From: JBCDAP01 sp038747915
GTDB taxonomy: Bacteria > Planctomycetota > Phycisphaerae > Phycisphaerales > UBA1924
Assembly (NCBI GenBank): GCA_038747915.1
Contig: JBCDJJ010000120.1
Span: forward strand, 1 to 7,091
DNA: 7,091 nt
Reading direction: 5' to 3'
Numbering within the stretch: the stretch's first letter is position 1; each line of letters starts with the position of its first letter. This document shows, one piece after another, positions 1 through 6,307 of this stretch. The position numbers and the translations under genes were made by a program. The notes beneath the pieces were generated by a model that saw nothing but the letters and a program-made list of their open reading frames with translations, made no database searches and was not told where the DNA came from.

Positions 1-1006
1 CGCGGTAGTCCTGCGCATCCTCGTCCCACTCGACCGCAGCGTCGGGCACGATCGGCGGCTCGGCCTCGCTCACCAGCTCGCGACCCGGATGGAGCTTGAG
101 GCCCTTCATCGCCTCGATCGCAGCCCGGACCTCGTCGAGCTCGGCGCCGGTCCGATGCACGATCTTGGGGATGCGGTTGTGCGTGAGGTCGTCGAGGTGA
201 TCGGCGACGATCTCGCGGGCCAACCGCAACGCCGGCACCGGCCGCTCGTCGATCATCGCGTCGAGCTGGAGCAGCAGGCACTCCCGCGTGTCACGCGCCC
301 CGATGCCCACCGGCTCGAGGAACAGCTGCACCGCTGAGAGCGCGTTCTCGAGCATGTGCATGTTCAGCTCGGCCCGCACCGACCCCGAGTTATCGAGGAT
401 GGTCTCGAGCGGTGTGCGCAGGTACCCGTCCTCCTCGATGTGCTCGACGATGAGCCGTCCGGGCACGCGGAGTTCCTCGCGCACATCGAGGAACGACCAC
501 TGCTCGAGCAGCTGCTCGGTCAGGCTCTCCGACCGGGCCGCGGTGTTGGTCATCGCGTCGAGCTTGCCGTCACGTTCGCTCGGGTCGGCGGCCCGGGTCC
601 GCGTGGGCTCCCACTCGGTCGTGAGCCGCTCGCGGGGCTCGGCGGTGTCCTGCCCGTTGGCGGCCGCCGACTCGTAGGCGTTGTCGAAGGCCTCGCCGTA
701 GTCCTCTTCGAGGCTACCGAGCCGCTCGAAGTCATCGGCGCTGTCGCCCTGGCCTGCGTCGAGCTCGTGCGTGGGGGCGTCAGCGGCGGCCTCGCCGCGC
801 GTCTCCTCGAGTATGGGCCGCTCGTCCGGCGGCGTGTCTGGGTCGCCATCGGCGAGCTCGAGCGCGATGTTGGATTCGAGCTCCTGCTCGATGCGCTCCT
901 CCAACTGAGGCAGCGCCATCTGCAGGATCTCCATCGACTGGATCATCCGCGGCGCCAGCTTCATCTGCTGGCCCATGCGCATCGATTGTGAGGTGTCGAA
1001 TCTCAT
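1..1006 (-). CDS. rpoN: RNA polymerase sigma-54 factor RpoN, N-terminal part (3' end cut by the window)
   Basis: This is the alternative sigma factor that directs RNA polymerase to -24/-12 promoters and needs AAA+ activators to open DNA. I translated the minus strand from the ATG at 1006: 335 residues are visible and the frame stays open to the edge. Residues 5-50 match region I, a Gln/Leu/Met-rich helix pair (SQSMRMGQQMKLAP, then MIQSMEILQMALPQLEERIE, ending ELESNIALEL where the family usually has ENPxLE). Residues 51-155 are a long acidic linker (region II). Residues 160-335 match the core-binding domain: LTEQLLEQW, IEEDGYLRTPLE, EPVGIGARDTRECLLLQL and LKLHPGRE (family DPRPG). The DNA-binding C-terminus with the RpoN box lies outside the window. 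The start is supported by GAGG five bases upstream and by the family N-terminus. It follows recR on the same strand after 263 bases, so it could be co-transcribed or have its own promoter. The family call is secure. Confidence 0.95.
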   Translation of the reverse strand, partial: MRFDTSQSMRMGQQMKLAPRMIQSMEILQMALPQLEERIEQELESNIALELADGDPDTPPDERPILEETRGEAAADAPTHELDAGQGDSADDFERLGSLEEDYGEAFDNAYESAAANGQDTAEPRERLTTEWEPTRTRAADPSERDGKLDAMTNTAARSESLTEQLLEQWSFLDVREELRVPGRLIVEHIEEDGYLRTPLETILDNSGSVRAELNMHMLENALSAVQLFLEPVGIGARDTRECLLLQLDAMIDERPVPALRLAREIVADHLDDLTHNRIPKIVHRTGAELDEVRAAIEAMKGLKLHPGRELVSEAEPPIVPDAAVEWDEDAQDYR

Positions 1007-1054
1007 CGCCGCCTCGCGGGCTCCGCCCGGTTACCGCGGTGGCCAGGACCCAAA

Positions 1055-1080
1055 CACAGTCCGACTGTGGCACACATGTG
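1055..1080. promoter_or_regulatory. Pair of short palindromes upstream of rpoN (possible operator)
   Basis: Positions 1055-1069 read CACAGTC-C-GACTGTG, a perfect 7-base inverted repeat around one central base. Three bases later, 1073-1080 is the perfect 8-base palindrome CACATGTG. The pair lies about 50-75 bases upstream of the rpoN start codon, in DNA with no credible gene, where a repressor or activator site would be expected. No recognised regulator consensus is matched and no convincing -35/-10 pair is seen next to it, so a regulatory role is inferred only from symmetry and position. Confidence 0.3.
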
Positions 1081-1081
1081 C

Positions 1082-1102
1082 AAAACGCGGACCACCACCG
1101 CG
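1082..1102 (-). terminator. Weak hairpin plus T-run between recR and rpoN
   Basis: On the minus strand CGCGG-TGGTGGT-CCGCG (1102-1086) can form a 5-base-pair GC stem with a 7-base loop, followed directly by TTTTG. It lies about 170 bases beyond the recR stop and 80 bases before the rpoN start. The arrangement resembles a minimal intrinsic terminator, but the stem is short and the T-run has only four bases, so efficient termination is doubtful. Confidence 0.2.
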
Positions 1103-1269
1103 ATGATGCTATCGGCTCGATGAAGATTCGGGCTGCATCGCCATCGGCTGCTTTCTGCGCTCGAGATTCGGGATTGACGGCCGCTGGTGGCCGGCACCCC
1201 ACCACACAGGATTTCGTGGCCTCGGCATCGCACAGACCGCACCACCCACGCCTGCGGTCCATGACCGAA

Positions 1270-1929
1270 TTACACCGTTCCTCGCCCCTCGAGCGCATCC
1301 GCCAGCACCGCGGCGTTGGCGTACTCCAGCTCTCGCCCAGCGGGGAGCCCGCGAGCAAGGCGGGTCACCTGAACCTCGCGGTTCGCCATCTGATCGGCGA
1401 GATACAGCGCCGTGCCGTCGCCCTCGAGTGTCGGGTTCAGCCCGAGGATGACCTCGGCCACACGCACGCCGTCGAAGTTGGTCGCTGGGTCGTCGATCCG
1501 CTCGAGCAGCCGGTCGATCGTCAGGTCGTCCGGCCCGATGCCATCCAGCGGGCTGATCCGTCCGAGCAGCACGTGGTAGACACCGCGGTACATGCCCGTT
1601 TGCTCGAAGACAATCACATCCTTCGGTTGCTCGACCACGAGCACCGTCGAGCGGTCGCGGCGCGGATCGGCCCCGATGGTGCACACCTCGGCATCGGTGA
1701 AGTTGAAGCTGATCGGGCAGTACCGCACCTTGGTCTTGACGTCGGTCACGGCCTGCGCGAGGGCCATCGCCTCGTCGGTCGGTCGGCGCAGCACGTGCAG
1801 CGCCAGCCGCTCGGCCGAGCGTTTACCGATCCCCGGCATCTCCGCGAACGCCTGGATGAGCCGCACGACCGAGTCGGGGTAGGCGCGGGTGGCGTCGTCC
1901 AGATCGGGTTTGCGAGCAGCCTTGGGCAC
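1270..1929 (-). CDS. recR: Recombination mediator protein RecR (half-degenerate zinc finger)
   Basis: RecR works with RecO (and RecF) to load RecA onto single-stranded DNA coated with SSB during gap repair. The 219-residue product has close to the usual length (about 200). Residues 30-50 form the helix-hairpin-helix (MPGIGKRSAERLALHVL). Residues 71-92 correspond to the zinc finger plus DPRRDRS. Residues 95-180 form the Toprim domain (VLVVEQPKDV, GMYRGVYHVL, RISPLDGIGPDDL, VILGLNPTLEGDGTALYLA). The C-terminus has the typical TRLARGLPAGRELEYAN. The zinc finger is odd: the family pattern CxxC...CxxC reads CPIS...CTIG here, so the second and fourth cysteines are Ser74 and Gly86. The start is GTG at 1929, chosen because the N-terminus then has normal length and no in-frame ATG lies before the hairpin motif. 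No clear Shine-Dalgarno sequence is visible. It begins 36 bases after the secDF stop, so co-transcription is likely. The identity is firm. Confidence 0.95.
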   Translation of the reverse strand: MPKAARKPDLDDATRAYPDSVVRLIQAFAEMPGIGKRSAERLALHVLRRPTDEAMALAQAVTDVKTKVRYCPISFNFTDAEVCTIGADPRRDRSTVLVVEQPKDVIVFEQTGMYRGVYHVLLGRISPLDGIGPDDLTIDRLLERIDDPATNFDGVRVAEVILGLNPTLEGDGTALYLADQMANREVQVTRLARGLPAGRELEYANAAVLADALEGRGTV

Positions 1930-1965
1930 GGGCGATCGTAGGAAGGTGGTTGACGGGGCTGCAGA

Positions 1966-4900
1966 TCACGCCGCGGGGATCGGGGCGCCGCCCTCGAGCG
2001 GTGCATCCGGCGTGCCGCGGTACCCGGAGATCGGCGGGATCTTGCTGGTGTACACCGTCGGTGCCGCGACCGCGATCGACGAGTACGTCCCGACCACCAC
2101 GCCGCACAGCAGAGCGTAGGTGAACGACGCCAGCCCCTCGCCGCCACGCAAGAAGAGCACGGTGAGTGCGACGAGCGTCGTGCCCGACGTGATCAGCGTG
2201 CGGCTGATCGTCTGGTTGATCGAGAGGTTCACCACATCGCGCGAGGCGTAAGGCAGTCGCCCGCGGTTCTCGCGCACGCGGTCGAGGATCACGATCGTGT
2301 CGTTGAGCGAATACCCGATGATCGTGAGCAGCGCCGCGATCAAGCCGAGGTCGATCTTGAACGGCAGGATGCCGTACGCCGCCGAGGCACCGTCGGTCAC
2401 CTTGTAGATGATCTCGGCGAGCGCGATCAGGCCGACCACAGCCACCACATCGTGCAGCAGCGCGAGGATCGCCGCGAACGAGTACCGCGGCGAGCCGAAT
2501 CGCACCCAGATGTAGACCAAGATGAGCAGCAGCGAGAGGATCACCGCGACGATCGCCTGCGCGCGGAACGTGCGCGCGATCGACGGGCTGAAGCTCTGCA
2601 CGCCCGCGAGGGTCTGTCGATCGGTCAGAGCGGCGCGCGCCAGCTCCCATTCCTGCGACGCGAGCTCGCGCTCCCACCGTGGTTTGTCGGTGAGCGGGCT
2701 GATCGCAGGGTCACGCACGAGCACCACGGCTGTGGCCACGCCCTCGCCCTCGGTCTCGAGCACCTTGAGGTCGAAATCGCGCCGCAGGGCGGTCGACGCG
2801 AACGGATCCTGTGTCCGGAGGAAGGCGAGCCGCTCGCGGAGCTGATCCTCGCTCGGCCGCGGCTGCAGGTTCTCGAGCAGGATCGCGACGCCACCGAGGT
2901 AGGTATCGATCCGATCGGCGAACTCGGGGCCGATACCGCGGATGTCGTTGCGACCGAGCACCGGGTCGACGATCTCGTACACCGGCGCGGTCGAGTCGGC
3001 GCCGGTCCACTCGAGCGTCTCGCTACCGCGGAAGGTGAGCGCCGGTGTCGAGGCGATCAGCCCCTCGAACTCCCGTGTGATCGCGTCGACGACGATGTCT
3101 GGCTGATCGGCGACGGTTTTAATCTTGAAGCGGTCCGAGTCGATGCCGTTGGCCTGCGGATTGACCGCTTGGATCTCCGCGGTGCGCAGGTCCGCGAGAA
3201 TCGCAGCCTGCTCGTCGCCCGGATCCGCAGCGAGTGTGTCCTGCGCCTGCGAACCCAAGGCCTGGACGCGCTCCTCCACCTCGCTGCGCGACAGGATGAT
3301 CGCTTCGCCGGCGTCGGGGTTTCCTTCGCCATCGGCGAGCAACTCGGGTTGCTGAAGGCGGATGTCGACGACCGTGCCGCCGCGGAACTCGGTGTCGAGT
3401 AGCTCGTCCTGCTGAATCCAGATGAGCCCGCCACCCGTGAGGAGAAGAGCAGCGGAGATCACGTAGAACACGGGGCGAAGCCCGATCCAATCGACCTTCG
3501 GAGTGAGCACCTTGTCGATCACCGGCACCGCGAGAGGGAGCTGCGACAGGTTCTTGATCTTGATGCGATCAACCGCCGCCGAGAAGATCAGCCGGCTGAT
3601 GATCAGCGAGCTGAACATCGTGCCGACCACGCCGATGCCGAGCGTCACCGCGAAGCCCTTGATCTCCTGCGTCGCGGTGTAGAAGAGCACGAAGCAGACG
3701 ATCAGGTTGGTCACGTTCGCATCGACGATCGTCGACAGCACCTTCTGGAAGGCGACGCGGACCGCGGCCCGGATGTTCTCGCCGGCCTTCAGCTCCTCGC
3801 GGATGCGCTCGTAGATCAGCACGTTGGCATCCACCGCCATGCCGAACGTCAGCACCACGCCCGCGATGCCCGGCAGTGTGAACGAGCTGCGCGCGAGCGC
3901 CATCGCGCCGAGAATGATCACCGCGTTCGCTGCGAGCGCCATCAGCGCCACCGCGCCCATCGAGAAGTAGTAGGCGATCATGAAACACCCGACGGCGATC
4001 AGCGCCCACTGGCTCGCCTCGAGCCCGCGCAGCAGGTTGTCCTTGCCGAGTTCGGGTGCGATCGTGTTCTCGGAGATCGGCCGCTCCGAGAGCGTGGCGG
4101 TGAGCGAGCCCGCTTCGAGCGTTTGCACGAGCTGGTTGATCTCGACCTGCGTGAAGTTGCCCGTCACCTGCACCGAGTTGGACAGGCGGCTCACGATGTT
4201 CGGCGCGGTGTACGCGCGGCCATCCAGGATGATGGCCATGTTCCGTTCGATGTTGGGCTCGGTGAGCTCTGCGAGCAGCACCGCACCGCGCGGGTTCATG
4301 CGGTAGTTCACCGACGGGCGGCCCGTCCGCGGATCCGTGCCCTGAGACGCCCCGGTCAGGCCCCACTCGCCCTCGCCCTCGGCCTTGGTGAGCCGCATGC
4401 CGGGCGTGTCGTGCATCAGGATGTAATAGGTGCCGGCAGCGGGTTCCGCGATCAGATTGAACCGGTTTTGGAAGTACGGCTGCGGCGCCGAGCGCAGGTC
4501 CGCGAGTTCTTCGACATAGTCGAACCAGTCGTCGAGCTTGTTGATCGGCACCCACACGAACCGCTCGTCCGTGAAGTTCTCCGGGCCAAGGGCGCGGAAC
4601 CGCTCACGAAGCCCGGGGATGTCCACCCGGTCGGCCTGCGGGTCCGCAGCGATACGGAACTCGAGCACACCCGCGCCACGGAGCAACCGCTTGAGCTCGT
4701 TCGGGTCGTCCAGGCCGCGCGCCGCGTCCTGATACGCCTCGTAAGCCTGAAGAATGGAGCCCGCGGGTCGTTCGATCTCCTCGTTCACCGCTGGGATCGT
4801 GACGGTCTGCTCGCCCGCGCCGATCGTTTGATCCACGAGCATCGGCGGCCCGATGAGTGCCTCGGCACCGGGCAGGCCGGTCACCTTCTCCCGGATCGAT

Positions 4901-5670
4901 TCGAGCGCCAATGTCCGTTCACTCGGGAGTGTGACCGGTTCGTCGGACTGCTCGCTCGGCTTGATGATCGGCGCCTCAGGCTGCTCGATCGCGCGGCGAA
5001 GCTCGTTCAGGGTCACCACGCGAGCGAGCGCCTCGGTTCGTGCCTCCTCGAGCGTCTCGACAGCGGCACCGGCCGCATCGAGTGCCTCGTCACGCGCCAC
5101 CCGAAGCGGATCGATCAACTCGGTCGCCCCGGACTCGCGCGCCTGCTCGAACGCCGCATCACCGAGCTCGAACTCCTCCCGGGCTTGCGCGGCACCGTCC
5201 GACGCGTCGAGAACGGGTTGCAGCAGGGTGGCACGCGGGTCTGAATCCATCAGCGCTTCGAGCTGAGCCCGCCGATCGGCACCCCGCGCGCGCATCGCGC
5301 GCTCGAATGCATCGACATCGAGCGCGAAATCACCGAACCGCTCCAGCTCTTGCTGATAGGCATCACGTAGTGCCGTGACCGCCTCGCTCGGCAGCGGCAT
5401 CGTGATCTCGACACGATCCCGGCCCTGCTGGGTGAAGCTGATCTCGAGCGTGCCCGCCGGGTTCACGCGTCGGGCCAGCACATCGATCATTTGATCGATC
5501 GCGGCCTGCTGCTCGCTCTCCACCTCGTCGAGGTTCACGGAGTAGATCAGGCTCACACCACCGGCGAGGTCTTTGCCCAGCCTCAGGTTCTCGCTCGGGG
5601 GCGTGATCGCAGCCACGCACAGCAGCAGCAGGGCGATCACCAGCCCAAGATTTGTCCAGACCTTCCTCAT
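1966..5670 (-). CDS. secDF: Fused protein-export subunit SecDF with enlarged periplasmic domains
   Basis: This inner-membrane protein helps complete Sec-dependent export by coupling proton flow to periplasmic movements. SecD and SecF are one uninterrupted 1234-residue chain; Thermus SecDF has about 735. In order: SecD TM1 (8-24), GKDLAGG (33-38), first periplasmic domain (26-545), and five membrane segments (about 555-697) with the proton-relay motif FGMAVDANVLIYERIREE and its Asp at 614. The linker is about 700-727. SecF TM1 is about 728-752, followed by DTEFRGG (759-765), a second periplasmic part (766-1035), and five more membrane segments to 1203. These include GYSLNDTIVILDRVREN (Asp1124) and ISRTLITSGTTL. 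Residues 95-235 are Glu/Ala/Arg-rich and predicted helical, possibly coiled-coil. The SecF periplasmic part is about 270 residues against roughly 100 usually. The ATG at 5670 has GAGGA ten bases upstream and starts exactly before TM1. It follows yajC after 109 bases and precedes recR by 36. Confidence 0.97.
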   Translation of the reverse strand: MRKVWTNLGLVIALLLLCVAAITPPSENLRLGKDLAGGVSLIYSVNLDEVESEQQAAIDQMIDVLARRVNPAGTLEISFTQQGRDRVEITMPLPSEAVTALRDAYQQELERFGDFALDVDAFERAMRARGADRRAQLEALMDSDPRATLLQPVLDASDGAAQAREEFELGDAAFEQARESGATELIDPLRVARDEALDAAGAAVETLEEARTEALARVVTLNELRRAIEQPEAPIIKPSEQSDEPVTLPSERTLALESIREKVTGLPGAEALIGPPMLVDQTIGAGEQTVTIPAVNEEIERPAGSILQAYEAYQDAARGLDDPNELKRLLRGAGVLEFRIAADPQADRVDIPGLRERFRALGPENFTDERFVWVPINKLDDWFDYVEELADLRSAPQPYFQNRFNLIAEPAAGTYYILMHDTPGMRLTKAEGEGEWGLTGASQGTDPRTGRPSVNYRMNPRGAVLLAELTEPNIERNMAIILDGRAYTAPNIVSRLSNSVQVTGNFTQVEINQLVQTLEAGSLTATLSERPISENTIAPELGKDNLLRGLEASQWALIAVGCFMIAYYFSMGAVALMALAANAVIILGAMALARSSFTLPGIAGVVLTFGMAVDANVLIYERIREELKAGENIRAAVRVAFQKVLSTIVDANVTNLIVCFVLFYTATQEIKGFAVTLGIGVVGTMFSSLIISRLIFSAAVDRIKIKNLSQLPLAVPVIDKVLTPKVDWIGLRPVFYVISAALLLTGGGLIWIQQDELLDTEFRGGTVVDIRLQQPELLADGEGNPDAGEAIILSRSEVEERVQALGSQAQDTLAADPGDEQAAILADLRTAEIQAVNPQANGIDSDRFKIKTVADQPDIVVDAITREFEGLIASTPALTFRGSETLEWTGADSTAPVYEIVDPVLGRNDIRGIGPEFADRIDTYLGGVAILLENLQPRPSEDQLRERLAFLRTQDPFASTALRRDFDLKVLETEGEGVATAVVLVRDPAISPLTDKPRWERELASQEWELARAALTDRQTLAGVQSFSPSIARTFRAQAIVAVILSLLLILVYIWVRFGSPRYSFAAILALLHDVVAVVGLIALAEIIYKVTDGASAAYGILPFKIDLGLIAALLTIIGYSLNDTIVILDRVRENRGRLPYASRDVVNLSINQTISRTLITSGTTLVALTVLFLRGGEGLASFTYALLCGVVVGTYSSIAVAAPTVYTSKIPPISGYRGTPDAPLEGGAPIPAA

Positions 5671-5727
5671 CGCGGTCGCGTCCTCATGTCCTGATGCGGG
5701 TGGGGCGGTTTATCCACCAGGGCGAGA

Positions 5728-5754
5728 TGCCGGTCGGTTCATTGGGGCCCGGCA
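5728..5754. repeat. Inverted repeat in the yajC-secDF spacer
   Basis: TGCCGG at 5728-5733 pairs perfectly with CCGGCA at 5749-5754 across a 15-base loop. It sits about 60-85 bases upstream of the secDF start, inside the only sizeable gap (109 bases) of the tgt-yajC-secDF-recR group. No T-run follows, so it is not an intrinsic terminator. A leader structure affecting secDF expression is possible, but a six-base GC stem can arise by chance in such GC-rich DNA. I see no convincing promoter in this gap. Confidence 0.2.
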
Positions 5755-5779
5755 CAGCTCGCTTGCGGGGGGAACCAGC

Positions 5780-6307
5780 CTACACGCGGGCCGGCTCGGC
5801 CTCCTCGGGGGCCCCAAACGTCTCCTCCTCGTCCTCGAGCTCGGGTTCGGCGCGGTCCTCCGGCTCCGTGAGCACCTGCTGCACCGCCTCGCGGGCGAAG
5901 GTGAGCTTCACACCCGCCTGCTCGTCGACCTTCAGCACCACCTCTTGCTTGCTGTTGCGGAACTCGGCGACCGTCCCGATCAGCCCGCCGCGCGTGAGCA
6001 CCCGATCCTGCCGGCGGAGCGAGTCCAGCATCTCCTGACGCTTCCGCTGCTCCTTCTTCTGGGCCCGCCCGCTCATGAACATCATGAGGATGAGGAAGCC
6101 GAACATGATCGCGAGCAGCGGGAGCATGCTCGGCACACCGCTGCTGGCCCCAGTCTGCGGATTCGCACCGGGCGTTTGCTGAGTGCCGGGCTGTGTCGTC
6201 GTCTCGCCAGGAGCGGCAGCGGGGGTGTCCCGGCCTGCGATCGCTGGGGCGGTGCCCGTCTCCTGAGCGAGCACGGGCATCAGGATCATGGTGGGGTCAG
6301 CGGTCAT
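5780..6307 (-). CDS. yajC: Preprotein translocase accessory subunit YajC
   Basis: YajC is a small single-span membrane protein that associates with SecDF and the SecYEG translocon. With the ATG at 6307 it has 175 residues, longer than the roughly 110 of E. coli YajC. Residues 1-60 are an N-terminal extension rich in Pro, Gly, Thr and Gln, after a short hydrophobic stretch (MILMPVLAQ). The membrane helix is at 61-79 (MLPLLAIMFGFLILMMFMSG). The family signature follows at 81-116: RAQKKEQRKRQEMLDSLRR, then DRVLTRGGLIGTVAEF. The small cytosolic domain runs to about 147, and the chain ends in an acidic Glu/Pro tail. The start is uncertain: ATGs at 6319, 6307, 6289 and 6280 are all in frame and none has a good Shine-Dalgarno sequence. 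The 6307 start overlaps the tgt stop by 11 bases, and the 6289 start would remove the overlap. The position between tgt and secDF is canonical. Confidence 0.93.
   Translation of the reverse strand: MTADPTMILMPVLAQETGTAPAIAGRDTPAAAPGETTTQPGTQQTPGANPQTGASSGVPSMLPLLAIMFGFLILMMFMSGRAQKKEQRKRQEMLDSLRRQDRVLTRGGLIGTVAEFRNSKQEVVLKVDEQAGVKLTFAREAVQQVLTEPEDRAEPELEDEEETFGAPEEAEPARV

Noticed and set aside
1068..1082. Possible sigma-54 promoter TGGCAC...TGCA on the plus strand next to rpoN
   Set aside because: The GG and GC elements are 9 bases apart instead of the required 10, and it would point away from rpoN into recR antisense.
1179..1193. GGCC...GGCC imperfect hairpin in the recR-rpoN spacer
   Set aside because: The arms need a G-U pair and the loop is too small or the stem too short to be meaningful in GC-rich DNA.
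1003..1245. 80-codon minus-strand frame whose TGA overlaps the rpoN start (ATGA)
   Set aside because: The overlap looks like translational coupling, but the product is Arg/Ser-rich without a motif, has no ribosome binding site I can see, and crosses the palindromic spacer.
988..1941. Long open frame on the plus strand opposite recR
   Set aside because: It lies antisense to a secure recR, is rich in Arg, His and Val without any family motif, and is expected in GC-rich DNA where the opposite strand of a gene often stays open.
2452..3402. 316-codon open frame on the plus strand opposite the SecF half
   Set aside because: It is an antisense shadow of the SecF periplasmic coding region with no motif of its own.
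3300..3420. Possibility that secD and secF are two genes separated by a frameshift or stop
   Set aside because: The frame is continuous through the linker and the SecF first membrane segment, so the fusion is real in this sequence.
4123..5244. 373-codon open frame on the plus strand opposite secDF
   Set aside because: Its translation is Arg/Leu/His-rich with no recognisable domain, and the opposite frame is a clear SecDF.
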